From the NCBI GenBank assembly GCA_008711295.1, contig VUYV01000102.1, positions 156,217-220,216 of the forward strand: DNA of 64,000 bases, given 5' to 3'. The notes under the pieces are model-generated. The model was not told the origin of the DNA. It saw only the letters and a program-made list of their open reading frames with translations, and ran no database searches. The stretch comes from Anarhynchus alexandrinus. Lineage: Eukaryota > Chordata > Aves > Charadriiformes > Charadriidae. The position numbers and the translations under genes are program-made. Positions 1 to 13,978 of the stretch are shown here, in pieces (the first letter of the stretch is position 1; every line of letters begins with the position of its first letter).

Positions 1-3000
1 CAAGTGAGAAGGCAGACCTCTTGAGATGTCATGCTAACAACTAGCTTTAGATATTACTTAATTTTATTTGTCAGCATCCTAAAAAAAACCCCAAAAACAG
101 TAGTTTAATGCTAAGGTAATGCATTGGGGTCATATTAGCTTTATTGTACAAAACTGATATACAGTAATTTTAATGTAAGGAAATGGAAAGAAAGGCGTAC
201 CTTCAGTTTTAACCTAACATCTTTCATTATTATTATACTTTTAAGACGAAAGAGAAACTACTAAGTACATCTCATCAAAAAGCAAGAACCTTGTCCAATT
301 TTATTGACATAACTCCTTTCAAGCATAAAAACTTTACAAGTGATACCATTTAACTGAGAAGGCTGTATAAAAGTACAGCTATTTTTTCTAAGTGATATTT
401 ACATTTCAAATCACCTTTGATGCTATTAAAAAGTAGGGGCCCAATCTAATAGCAGCATTAACAGGATTGTGGCCTGGAGTGCTTATCATTTCACTTAATT
501 GTTACTCATAAAACATGGATTTTATTTTTTTAAACTATTGGATTTTTCAATAATTATGGATTGTTCAATTTACATGCTTAATCCGACATCTGATATGATT
601 ACTTATGTTTGATCTGTTCAATATTTTCTTTTACTATTCTCCACTGCGGAAGTTAAACCCAGAAGACAATAGCATCATATTTAGCAAAACTTTTCCAAGA
701 AGTAGTAGAAGATACTAAATGCTGTAGCTTGGTCCCTGGTACTGCTGCTTTGTCTTCCTCTAGCACAGTTAGGAGATTTCCACAGTCAGGACCAAACTAA
801 CCAGATCAGGTTGTGAAAGTAAAGTTTTATCTGTGTAGTGATAAGGTGACTCTCTATAAAATTCCCCTGGGAGAAATTACATCTTAGTACCAGGATTCAG
901 GTAATCCAGTTAGCTAACAAAACAGGCTTGAGGTAAGAAACAGTCACCAGAAATANNNNNNNAAAAAAAAAAAAAGAGAAGCAAAAAAGCTCATTTTAGA
1001 CAGCTACTTTGAACATGAGGTTTTAGCCCGTGGGAAACAAACTGTATAAAAAAACATACTTGTTTTCTCACTGTTCTCCCACTGTGTTCATCGTTTTGTT
1101 ATAATGACAAAGAGACAGGACTTTTACAGAATCTACTTAAGATACATTTCTGGAGACAACATGTGGATGAACAATGCAATTTGGCCACGGTTTAGTGGCA
1201 GAAATTAGGATAGTCCACACTGAAATCGACATACAGGCTTGCTGCAAAAAGAATGTCAAAGTTTTGTTAAATTCATTGTACCATAAAGTTATCTCAAATC
1301 ACTTGAATCTAGGTCAATCATTTTAGTAGAGGTTTTCCAGGTGACAGGCAGCTTTGTGACTACATTCAAACCACATGCTATGGTGCTATGATGAATTTAT
1401 TATGACTTTTAAATTGAAGAAAACAGAGAAATTCAGGTACCTGCTTTCCAACCCTGTCAGACCCCAGCTTAAAAACAGTCCAGAGAAAGAACTGCAGGCT
1501 CTGCGCAGGCTAGCTTCTACTGTTACGTGCTCACACATCTCAAATCTTTGCCATATACTTAACATTTGACATATACTTTTGTAACCATGGTCAATTAAAC
1601 TCTTCTCAATTAGACAGCCTCCTAAATTTTATTTTTCTTTTTTTTTTTTCCCCAAACAAGACTGCTTACTGGCATTCTTGCCCAGCACACATGGGAGTTA
1701 CAAAGCTACATTCATTCCTGCATGTCAGGTTCTTTGGGGTCCCCAGGTGGAAGCCGTTAACAAAGTTAAGAAGTTTCTGTCACTATATTACGAGTGTTGG
1801 TGGCATTGCTTAGGCTTTGGTTTCACAAAGGTTTTTTTCACGGAGGCAACAGAGTTCCCCCCTCACCAAGTCTACCCATGTGTATGAAACTGCTGATGTA
1901 CATGAGAAATCCCCGGCATGTTCTTTTATTAGCATAATATAAGATTATCATTTTAACAACCTGTCCTAGAAAAACCCGCCTTTCTGTCACTGCTTCAACA
2001 CTGATGTTTAGAATGCATATGGCAAAGAAAAATATGTTAATGAAAATATTCGCTTATTTTTATGTTTACTCATTTTATCTATTCATACTATAAAATACAC
2101 AAATAAGTGGGGTTTTTTATTATCTATTTGATTTTTTTTTACTTTTGGAAGTAGATATTTACTTCAGAATAAAGGAACAATATGTCACCTTAATAAGGGC
2201 TTATCCAGCAGAGCTTGCTTTCCAGGTCACTCCAATCACGGAGCGGTATCAATTTGACATTAACAGAGAGATACTACTAACAATCTTAAGCATGAGCTAG
2301 AGAACCCCCTGCTGTCTACCAGTGAGGGGAATTGAGTTGGAAACCTTTCGAAAAAGCAGCAGGCCATGAAATGCCAAATAAAATTCCTTCTTCCATCCAG
2401 AGATAAAGGAAAAGAGTACAGCACTACTTTAACAAATAGTACTTGACAAAAAAGAGAGAAGAGAGATGCGTGCATTTTTCAACATTTGTTGCTTTGCTGA
2501 ACAGAACAATGCGAAGAAAAAAAGGTTGTTTCATCTTTTTGGAGAAAAAACATCACATATGCACAAACATGTTTACTGAACTTCTGAAGCCCTTTTCTTT
2601 TACAAAACCACCACCAAATCTGATCAGAGATTACCGACAGATGGTAACAAGTAAGAAGGTAAAACAATTGTCTAATTTTCTGATTTTTTATAAAGTTGCT
2701 GTTATATAACCTTGAATGTGATGCTTTCTGATATGATTATCAACACTTTCCTTTTACTGATAGAAGCATGAAAGAAATACTCTGAATCTGCAAAATACAC
2801 AAGTTCAGTTCCTGTAAAACTGGAGAATAATTTGGATTATTCAGGATGTGTTAACAGAGAATAGGTTCATTTTCGTAACAGTTTGCGTGGGGTTTTTTAC
2901 CTAAATGTCTGCGATTAAATTACATCTTTATGTATAACTTACACTACTTTTATTCATGTGTGTGTGGATGTATACTAACACATCCCTTTACACATATAAG

Positions 3001-6000
3001 CAAAAGGAGCATTTTTAAATAAGTTGGTATTTATATTGTTATTTTCTTGTGGTTTTCTAGGATTTTGACTAAAAATTCCAGGAAGATTTCAGCATTCTCC
3101 CCAAGCCTAAATAAGAACACAATTCAAGATCTTGAAAATTTTGTTGAGTAATTATTTCTGGAAATAAAGTAAACTTTTTACCTGGATAATTTCAAATTAT
3201 CGCTTTCAAAATATTTTTATTTAATATCTTAAACAAAAATATTTTAATTTTTGCAAGTTGTCATTTTTACTTTTTGCCCTGCAAAACCATTAACTAAGCA
3301 ACAAGGTTTTCTAGTATTTACTACTAATTTTGCAATACTCTGGTTAAAGTCCATTAATGTAGACAACAGACAATATTAGGATAAGCAATGTCTTTCATTT
3401 TACCTTGTATGAAGTCTAATGAGATGTTTTAAAAAACTACTTCTTTTGCTGACTTAGGTAACATTTAAGCACAATCAACTTTCCTCTGCTCCCATTAGCG
3501 CTCGGGAATTGGTGATGTGAACAGCTACAGTATCACAACTTTTATTCATCATTCCTTTATTCAGTAATATCAAAAATTAACAGTTACACTCATGGACTTC
3601 TTTTGTGGCCTTTCAAACAACCTGTCAATGTTTTCTTCACATTTCCATGACTAATGTTTCATTCCACAAATCTGTCCAAGAGACTTCTACCAGACTAGGC
3701 TTACAGAAAAATCCATCTACTGAAGTCATAAGGATAACAAGGTTATAGTCTATTTATTTTTAAGACCAGAACTGCAGAACTCCATGCTGTATTTGTGAAT
3801 TTGGTGATGAATGAAACTGAACATTCCTCTTTGCAGCTAACAAAATTTGTGATCTGTGAGAATAAAAGGACACTTTGTGTGAACTTTGCATCTTGTCTGC
3901 ATCTGACATGGCCAGTGCCCCCCCATTTCCTATCAGCGTAATTCCAACAATTTCAAGTGAGGATATTTTTACCTTGAGTAGTTTCAGGCAAAATTTACTA
4001 GTGAGATTGTTTTCTTATGATGGGCAGAGTATGAAGTGAACCTACTATGATCAACCTGTCAATTGTCTAATCCTAATCTGTTCTTCTGCCTCCTACTTTC
4101 TCGATGCCAGTTGTACATCCAAAACTGTGAGTCAGACACAGTAGTATAGACAACATCTCACTATTCCTCACAAGCCATCTATACAGCAGTCACCTCCACA
4201 CAATAGTCTTTGAAAATCAAAGATCAACTGATCTATCTTCTACTCTAATCACGTCAATTGAAGAAAAGTGGCTTTCACAGTTCTGAGTGGGATAGCACAG
4301 GACAGGACGCTGTCAGCTGTCAAAGATGCAGTGAAATTTCTGCGAGTATTAAGGGGAAATATCAATTTTATCTCTTATTCTGTTTTCAAAGGCTATTCTT
4401 CAGCCACCTTCAATGCTCAAATGAATGCTAAATGGGTGATAGAATTTCCTCAGCTGATGCTTCTGAAGTTGTCACTTCCAATGCCTGAAAGGCCGATTCC
4501 TTCATCTCCTTTGCTGCTGGTGCCAATAGATACTTGAAAATGAAGAGACAAGGGCACACTCCTGATCTTCAAATGTCAAGAAGAAAATAGTCAACTCGGT
4601 CCCCCTCACAAACAACATAAGTGTTGAAAAAGAATATTAAATGCTGCCTCTTGCTATATTACCCTAAGCCTTAAAAGAACTTCTCCAAGAAAGAGAGGAG
4701 GGAAAAATAGCACGAGGTATGCATGCTGAAATTAAACATACTTTTTACTAACAGCACTCAGATGCTGAATTAAACAGAGGGATTCTCCCTACTATACTTT
4801 GTTCAAGAAGAAGTTGAATGAGAATGATGCTTACACTTATTCAAATCCTTCTGGTACCTAATGAAGTATAGCCCAGTAACTCTAGGTCCCACTGGAATGA
4901 ATGGAAAAATTCCTACCAAATCTAAAAATTATTCTATGCCAGTATAAAAATAAAAGTAATTCTTGTGAAAGTATGAAATTACAACTGTGACTGAGTTCTG
5001 AGAGAATACATTTTTCAGTTCATATCTCCCCGAGAACATCAATAATTTACAGAGATAGCGCTTCCAGTTTATTCTTGCTTAATTTCACTTTATTTTTTTG
5101 TCTGACCAGTCTATTCTCACATTATTGCAGTAACATGCCCCTTGCTCTTCCCTTGGCAGAGAACATCCAAACACATTCTAGGATAAAGGAAAAAATACCA
5201 ACACGGATTGTGGAATGTGGTTAATCACAGGCAGGTCTATTTTTTAATTAATTTTTTATAAAAATCAAGTGCTTAAGTTTCTTTAAATAAAGCCATACGC
5301 AGCCAATAATGTAAAACTGGTGGGAGAAATAGTAGCAGTATTTGGCAAATAGATTTAAAAAAATCTTATACTTCTACCTATTCTTAACATCTTCTACGCT
5401 ACTTTTAGGAGTAGATCTTTTCATAATATTATTCTCTTTCCTGATGATCTGGACTGTGCCTGTTTTGGCCTGTAGCCTGAATGGCAATGTGACAGGGTAT
5501 AAATGCTTAGGGGACATCAGTCACAACACGGAAGTCAGATGTTGGCCAAGAGGGACATGAAAAAGAGAACATATTATGCTTTTGAAATGTTGGCTATATT
5601 TTGTTTTGTGCCTGTGGTATAAAATCCTTTCCCTATCTTTTTAAAATTCACCAGCTGTTAGGCAATTCTGCAATAAGTAAACAATTCCATGGTGAATTAG
5701 GCAATCACATCTCTTTTGTGGAAAACTCTAGGTCTTTAGCTGTGTACATCTGCGGAGCCGCAAAGTACTGGTATTTCATTTTCATGTTGAAACACTTTGT
5801 TTTCAGCTTTGCAGTTGCAACAACACTAAAGATTAAGTAATATAATGGAAATGTCTGGCAATGCCAAAAAAGTTTCATCATCCTGTTAATAAGCCAAAGC
5901 TATCCGCAACGTGACGTGCTATTGGAAAAAAGAAATCCACAGATGCACAGAAGGAATCAAGTCTTTAGCTTTTTGTTTCACTTACTCAAAGTATGGGTCT

Positions 6001-9000
6001 TTCCTGCAGATAAAGTTGTTAAGTCCGGGGGTTCGTGTTTTGCCAGGTAGTGGCATTGTGTCACTTTTTATTACAAAATGTTTAGTGACAAATATATCAG
6101 GAGAACAGAATGTAGCCAACAGTCACAACTGAATTCAAACACTCACCCCTACTCCAGTGCTTCTAGTGCAGGATTCAGGTTTGACTGCTGATTTTCTACA
6201 GATTTATGATTCCTTTAGAGACACCCTCAGGGAGAGACAGTATGTCCCCAAGGCTGTATTTGTAGTCTGCCAAAAAGCAAGAATCCTTGTCAAGTCAACA
6301 GGAATCAGTCAAGAGAGCTTCTCATCTGACAGTGACTAGAATATGTTGAATAAATATTGAACAATAAACCCATCTAGTTTAACCCTTGCAAGAGGTACTT
6401 TTGAAAGGGCTCAGTTACACCAATCCTGCTACCTATGAGATCAGCAATCATAATTAGCATCAGAATTAGGCGGACACTTGGTACTTCTGAGAATTTCTGA
6501 GCCCTCCAGTATTCCGACAGTAAACTTCTATTTGGTTAAAGATATATGCAATTACACTAAGTTATGGGCAGAAAAGCCCCCACCATTGCTAGATATTGTT
6601 CTGATGTCATGCCACAGCTAGTGCTTGGTCAAGTAACAAGACAGATGAACCTCACACATTGCTCCTGGAGGTCTGTATCCACCTGTCTCCACCAAAAACT
6701 GCCTCTCTGGTGACTGAATAGTGTCCCAAATGAGGCAAAGATGAGAAGGCAGGAAAGAGTCACACTCTACAAAGAAAAATGTCAAAAGTATGTTGTAAGG
6801 TCTATGATGCTTGTCTAAATGAGCACATATGATCATGGACAGTCCATGGAAATACCCCAGGGATCACTGTTAGGAAAAGCTGCCAGTGGAGAAAGTGGAG
6901 GATTGAGGAATTTGACGTAAGAAACCAAGAGGGAGGTGAAGACTTGATGTTTGCTACAACTACAGACAACAAGTCATCGGATGCTTGCTTTCCTAGCCAG
7001 TTTTGTATAGACACCTAAAACTCAGTCCTAACACATTCATTTACATTGTAAGTGAAATCTAAGCAGCAAATAGTTAACTACAAATTTAGCTAAAGGGAAA
7101 AAAAAAATTTTAAAAGGTGGTCTTGAGTTACCCTTTCAGAGAAGTTTAGTCCCATGGGAACGAGAAGGCTTCAGAGATGATCCCAGTCATTTATGTGGAT
7201 GTATTCACCCACACTCTGTCGCAGCTCTGCAAAGACACATGCCGTATCTAGTCCCTGACCACAGAAAATCCAACAGGGGAAAGCTGGTGGAAGCAGCCCC
7301 TGTCCCCCCAGCACGCACATATAAGATGGGGGCCATGAACACCCTAGGGCAGCTCCCAGATTAATAGGCTCTGCCAAGAAGCAAGAGGGCAGGGTAAGGG
7401 GTCATTAGTCAGGACATGCAGAATCAGCACTTCTCTGGGCCTGCCCAGATGGTCGTTTCCACGCAGGATCCAGCCCAGGGCTAAAGCTGCCTCACCAAGG
7501 AGGAAGAAACTGAAACATCCCAAATCTTTCCACAGGGGCACTTGGCATATGGGAAGATTACAGGGGATATAAATTTATCACTGACCATCATTCACTAATC
7601 TTAGCTACACACTTGCCTATTCAAGTGAAAAAATGAATATGCTGCAACAAAAAAATAAATGTGCATAATAGCAAGGTAAAAGAAGACTCCAAAAAATCAA
7701 GAATAAGATGAAACCTGTTTTGTTCCAAAAATACAATGTATATTATGTATTAGTCAGTCATTTACATATATAACACTAATACAGGAGACATCTATGGCTA
7801 CTGCATTGCAAATAACACTTTCATTTTAGAACAGTGGTGAAGACTGCTGTGGCTTTTTTCAACGTTTGGTATTTACAGAAACATATCTTTTATAAAAAGC
7901 CCCAATGTGCAAGGTTGCACACTACGATAACCTGTTAAATATACCGTCCTTCTTTTGCAGCTCAATCTTAAGGACCACACATTATACAGAGTTGTATTGC
8001 AAAGGTACAATTATAAATGCTCACATACTTGAGCCTACATCATCATATTATAGGATACGTAGGGTGCTTTACCAAGCTCCCTGAAGTTAAAGGATGCCTG
8101 CACAATTTTCTTCAATTACATAGGTAAATACAACATTTTCCTCTTTTACGTTAACATTTTATGGGATATAAATTGAATATTCTGATCCAGTAAGTTATAA
8201 GTTTTAGAGAAATTATTAAAGAATAACAAAAAGCACATTTGACTACTTCATTTCTGCAAGATAATACTGAACTTTTCTTGCATAATGAAAGCAGATTTTT
8301 TCCTGACTAAATCCATTCTTCAGCCCACCAGATTTATTTTTTTTTTAAAATAGACTTTATATTTAAAAGCTCATAGTTCATTTTTGTTCATCTATCTTGG
8401 TATCTAACCATACATGTTTTGGAAATAGCCCTGAATAACAGAAAATGCATTAGCTATGCAGCTACAGCAGTGATGGAAAGTACCACATGTGTCTAATCAT
8501 TGTTGTTCTACTCCACACAGTTAATTTTTTGTTTCCTACATAGAAATCTTGAAGATGCAGTAAGAAGTCAACTTTACATCATAAGAACCAAATTTATTAT
8601 GGAAGGAATTTAAACTAACCATAAAAGCCATCTACAATTGTCTTCAATATTTTGAATATTCATTAAACAATAATTGAAAGAAGAAGTAGGCTTTTGTTTC
8701 AGAAACATTTTTTTGATAATTATCTAAAATTTGAGAGATTTTAAATCTTTGGTAGCTACTTTTCATATTCTGATGCAATGCACGAGTAAGAGTAAATAGT
8801 AACAAACAGAAAATTTGAAATTTCAAGCATGACTGCTTGTGCAGTGACAATTACTGGTGACATAAAAGAACAGAAGACAAAAGGGGTATTGGAAGATTAT
8901 ACAATACACAGTGATACAGCATTCAACATTTAGGATTACAGACAACCCCAAATGTTTAACAACAGCAAAGTTGAGAATAAAGAAACATCCAGAAAAGTGT

Positions 9001-9060
9001 AGTTGTATTTATGTAACAAAACAAACATTGGCCAAAAATACAGGGAGGTTACCATGAGAG
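1..9060. other. FGF14 intron 3 (partial), no gene seen
   Basis: AT-rich intronic DNA on the 3' side of exon 3. I looked on the minus strand for FGF14 exon 4 (about 199 bp, with motifs such as SGRAWFLGLNKEG) and did not find it. Reading frames here are short, lack codon bias and have no recognisable domain. A more GC-rich block at about 7170-7545 stands out but is not identified. Confidence 0.7.
956..962. other. Short assembly gap (7 N) before a poly-A run
   Basis: Seven N directly followed by 13 A, in intron 3. Three single N at 45726, 58356 and 61070 also sit at homopolymers (A, C and T runs); a fourth at 57733 is in plain GC-rich sequence. These look like unresolved run lengths or joins. 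Confidence 0.9.
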
Positions 9061-9074
9061 ACAGAAATGCCAGA

Positions 9075-9290
9075 AGCAGAAATTTGACAGACCAGATTAA
9101 GCTGCTGGTCCATCAAGCCTGTGCTCAGCCTTTGGCTGTGACCATTGCACAATAGTTCAGAGGCAAACTTCCTTCAGCGCATCTACAGTAAGCGATGCCA
9201 TATATTGAGGAAAGCATTCCTCTCGATCCCTGCGGCAATCATCTTACTTCCTCAAGCATGAGATTAGATTACCCTCATTTTAGCATACCT
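9075..9290 (+). mobile_element. Old CR1-like LINE fragment
   Basis: A diverged stretch resembling the 3' region of old sauropsid CR1 subfamilies: GACCAGATTAAGCTGCTGGT then CCATC, a middle with CTTCCTTC, and an end resembling CCCTGCGGCAATCATCTTA followed by CTCAAGCATGAGATTAGATT. The order of these blocks matches the family as I remember it. It is much more decayed than the copy at 34743-35148. The subfamily cannot be fixed without a repeat library. Confidence 0.6.
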
Positions 9291-9892
9291 ACCTACAGTT
9301 ACTATTCCTTGTCATACAATTATTAGTTGAAAAATGTCCAACTGCAGCTGCGGAGTCTGTGATCTTCCATGCTTTGACAAGAAGTTTGGAAGAGTAGCTT
9401 TTTAACCTTGATGCATTTATGTACATTTTTGAAATCTTAGAGAAAAAGAAGACATACATCAAGAGATTTTTTGCATCTGCCTACGAGAGATAAAAGTGGG
9501 AAAGGAAAACAAATATTTTAAGCAAATATGAAAGTTTTTTTATAGATAAAAATTTTCAAGTAAGTCCTGTCAAGGATACTGGGGACCTTAATGAACCAAA
9601 CAGGACACACATATTTGTTTTAAGTGGCAAGAAACATCACTGCAAGTTTTGAGTGAAATTCAGTTATTGCCCCCAGTACAGCATCTAAATGGCAGGAGGG
9701 TGAAACAGCTGCCACACATGAAGAAGCCACACTAAAATTCTGTATCGTTATAGTACTAATTATCTTTGTTGTATATTCAAAGTAGCAGATTTCTTTAACC
9801 AGTATTGTTTATGAACTGTAGTTCAAATAGTAGCCGTTTGAGCACGTGAAAGACTCAGACGGGTAGTAACAAATGCAAGCATCAGGCTCAAA

Positions 9893-9950
9893 CAATGATG
9901 ATATCATCACCAACTTTTCTACAATGCTGATATCATCATACGGTTTTCTA
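9893..9950. repeat. Two-copy 29-bp tandem repeat with a palindromic core
   Basis: Copies at 9893-9921 and 9922-9950 differ at 6 of 29 positions. The first contains the perfect 14-bp palindrome TGATGATATCATCA (9896-9909), and the second keeps GATATC at its centre. Both end in TTTTCTA. Confidence 0.85.
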
Positions 9951-12377
9951 CAATTAGGTTCTGGTCAACTGTACTATTTCTCCACTTTCTTAAATCCCTG
10001 CTTATCACAGTCTCCTCATGTCAGCCTTATTCCATTCACCTCTTTCCTTCTCACTTCTCTCCAGCCCTATCAAACTCTCATGTGCCTGTGCATGCCTCCT
10101 TTTTCCCTTATCTTGTGTGTGGAAACACTGCCTTCAGCACATTCAATCAAAAGATGTACTGAAAACCTGACCCACTGAAAAAAGTCATGGACTTAGTATG
10201 TATTTTATACCCCTTCTGTACTATACTCTGTAGCAGGGACATCTGGCACTATTTTGTACAATACAGCAGGGCTATGTTACCCGTTGTTCCTTAAGTGCCA
10301 CCGTAGAATAAATAAATACATTAGCAGTTTTCTGTATTTATTTTTGGCAGGCAACTTGAGAGACAAATTATCTACCTCCAAACAGAGATATAAATAAGCA
10401 TAAACCATGCAGATGTTTTCCTCCTCCCTGTCAGTGTATTTCAACTACTTCTGGAACACGCTGAACTTGTTTATCTTTCAAGCAATGCAGCCCAACTTAC
10501 AGAGGAACACAGCCCTGAAACATGCTTTCTACTCCCCTCTCAAACAAACTTTTGTTATATAAGGCAAATATAGGTCACCTTCCAAGTGATACCAAATTGA
10601 ATAAAAGATAACAGGCCATGCAAAGGAGATATTCCCACATAAGAAAGGACTTTAGTTGTAAGCCCTTAAAACTAGCTGATGGAGCTTGCATAGGGTTGAT
10701 GCATTTACACTCTTAAAAATACCACTGTTAACATAACTCGTTTTCAAAAGTCTTTATCAGAAGCTGTGATTTAAAAATAATTAAATTCACCCACTTTCCT
10801 CTCTCCAAAGCATGCCAGAGTAGTTCCAAGACACAGATAATGACAAGTGAACTAAGGCTCTATCCCTGTCTTAGTAAAAGCTATGCTGGGAGATAAGAGC
10901 ATGGGAGCAGCTTGAGACCCTAAAGCATAAGTCTGACATAAGAAGAAAATCATTTTTTCCTATTGATGACAATATTATTAAAGGAGCCATTCCACTCCGA
11001 TGTGCTCACGTTCACAAAACCACAGATACCTCACACGCAACAAGATTTACCTTATTCTACTATTCAGTATTCTCTTGACTACTGGAACAAAAGCCTAGCT
11101 ATTTAAAGTCATAGAGCCAGCTCATATCTATCCACATCTCTCTAAACAGATATCTTCCTAACTATTTCTACAGTACCTTGCAAGATGGGGAACAATCTCT
11201 GACAAAACCTAGGTGAACCGCTATTATACTGTAACAACACAAAATCAACAGAAAAATGCTGCCTTTTTGATTTTCAAAAATCTCTTTTTTATTATTCTTA
11301 TTAAAAAGTATGAATTTTAAAATATTGCATTTCGTCTTTGGTTTTGTCTAGTTTAAAATTCCTTCTGCTCTGTTTATTAAAAGGCTTTATGCACCTTTGA
11401 ACCTTCAAAGTACTGCACACGCTAAGCGTTGTTATTCCAAAGCACAAAGAAAGGCTCTATGAAAAGCTACCAGAAACTTATTTTTCGCTTGACTTTGATT
11501 TAGATACTAGAAATATGGATTACTTCAGTTCTCACTCTTTTGGAGGCTGTACTGTCTGTGCTCCTATCTTCTTCCTTGAGGCTGAATTTTGTTCTCCTCA
11601 GACAGGTCAATTATGTAGGCTTAAAGAAGTGGTGGAAATACCAGCACTGGGAAGCTGCTGAAATGTCAGGAGAAACCCTCAAAGGCTTTTCTTTCAGGTA
11701 AGAGTTGCCAGAGCAATATAACAAATATGCTTCCCAGTAACAGATATTGATGTTTTCTCTCATTCATGAAGGCTGTGACGCAGACTGACATCTTACTGCT
11801 GCAGAAACACTACACAACCAACACTCTTCCAACACCCTCGACACCACGTACTGAGGCAGATCAAACACAAACCCCACCTTACAAGAAGATTGTTCTGTAA
11901 AACGAGTAGTGTACCATCCCTAATTCTGAAATACTTTATAAAAAGTTGGTATGACCTCTGAGAAACACAGTCATGTCTCTCCATTACTCTCTGCATCCTC
12001 CCAGCGAGGTTCCCACTGCCCCATAGCCAGCAGAAGAGCCCTGAAGGGCAGTGCACAAGTCCAGCCAGGCACCACGCAGTGACCAGGCAGTGCAGACCTG
12101 GCCCTGCAGGGTCAGTCATCCTCCTTTAAAGCATCTCTGTCATTCATCAGCTTTACTAAGAAACCATGCAGTGAATTTCTATGACTTTAATATCTGCTGC
12201 TGACAATATCACAGGCGTGATATTCCCTTTCTGGTTTCATGCACATCTCAGGCCTCAGCAAAAACTGGCAGAAGAAATGGTTACAAAGGAAACATGAAGA
12301 AGAAAGCACAAGCAGGTAAAGGTGTTTTAGAGTTCAGACTTTTTTTTCTTGCTACGTTTTAGCTTTTCCTTTTTCTC

Positions 12378-12401
12378 TTACTCTGGTGGCCACCAGAGTA
12401 A
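12378..12401. repeat. Perfect 24-bp palindrome
   Basis: TTACTCTGGTGG is followed directly by its exact reverse complement, with no spacer. It lies in intron 3, in ordinary single-copy-looking sequence, and is followed by a short direct repeat of GTAACATC. No function can be assigned. Confidence 0.95.
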
Positions 12402-13978
12402 CATCTTGGTAACATCCTGCTGAACTGCTCCTAGGATGAAACAAAAACAACCAGTAGCCCTTCCAAACCCTCCCAGATACATCAAGTAATTCTTGAGAGA
12501 AATTCATTGATACAATCCAAGAAGACTCTCATATTCACAGCTCAGGAAAATAGGAATCATAAAAAGGACTAACATATTATAAATTTTACCTCTGAGTTCA
12601 TCTTGTTATGATAGCAGAAAATCCTAGAAGCAAAACCTGGAAGTTGAACTAATGAACCTTTTGCAAAGTGAGTTGACCAAAATTAGCATCAAAAGCAACA
12701 AAAGCTTCTGCCATGTGCTGCATTGGCATCTTCCTGCTGCAGGAAACACCTGTTCCCCATGGAAAATCCCTGCAGCTGTGCTCATTTTTTTCAGTGCATG
12801 GAGCCAGTTCCACTGCTTTTGATTTTGACAGGATCAGCCCCGGAAATAAAACCTTGTCTTGCCCACCCTTCCCAAAGTCAAGACAGGAGTAAGGCATATT
12901 TTTGGACTTTAACATATGAAGTCCATAACTACTATGTCAAAAATCTTGCTAGTAACTGAGATGGTTCTTTGTGGAAAAATCCAGCTTCTCCAACTAGTTT
13001 TCACAGTGATGAAGTCAGTCATAAATACTGAATTATTCACAGTTAATTAATCCACCTAAAATAAATCTCAAATCTTTTATAACTCTCATTGCTCACTAAC
13101 ATACATCTAGAATTGGGAAGCTGTCACTAAATCAATATATCCTGAGTGGATATATATGGATATACATATATAAGTATAGTTGTACATACACGCACAGAAA
13201 TAAAGTTGGATGCAATAAACCAAAACTTCAAAAAAAGTGAGCTTAATGGATAGTCTTTAAGTGGGCTGACCCTTAAAAGTGCAAGGAAAAAAAACCGAAC
13301 ATGATAAGGCTCTTGTCCTCATATAAAATATGACAGAAAATAACGAATCATGGTATTACAATGATTACTTCAAATGCATTGAAAAATAAGGTTATAATTT
13401 TGGAAAAGTATTTTCTCTCGGGAATTCTGCAAAGCCTTATCAAACTCCAAAGACTTTGCTTCTCCTTTATTTGACAATGCTTTGATGGTGTGTGTTAAGG
13501 ACCCTGACTCGATCAATCCCCAAAGGACAGAATACAAATCTCAGCTGCTGCAGCAGGCAAAATAGGTATAAAAAGCTCTTGAGACTGACTTTCCTACACA
13601 ATTTGCTGTCCTTATATTTCCGTTCTAAGAAATAATGCCATAACACTCTTCTATGAATTTTCTGCATTTTTTTCCTAGTTCTAACTTGTGAATTAGTTGA
13701 AAAAATCTTAAATACAACAGATTAAAGTAAGAAAAAACCCAAGACATTGCCAAAGTGGTACAAACAGCTATTAAAATAAAAAAAAAAACCAAACAACCAA
13801 AAACCAAAGCAAATCTGCATTTGATAATCTATGCGTCAAACTGGTCTTTCACTGTACCTTCATTTTCCTCTTACTGAATACCTTTCCTTTCAGTGCTGTT
13901 GCTTAATTAGTCAACATCATGCAAAGCTGATGATAAAAATAATTGACCTGGGGCCTTCAATCTCTGAAGAGAGGCATC

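Larger units (their letters stand above)
9291..13978. other. FGF14 intron 3 (continued), no gene seen
   Basis: Intronic DNA containing the 29-bp tandem duplication and the 24-bp palindrome annotated separately. A pyrimidine-rich stretch covers about 9970-10110. Frames such as 11793-12119 on the minus strand have no family resemblance. Confidence 0.7.
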
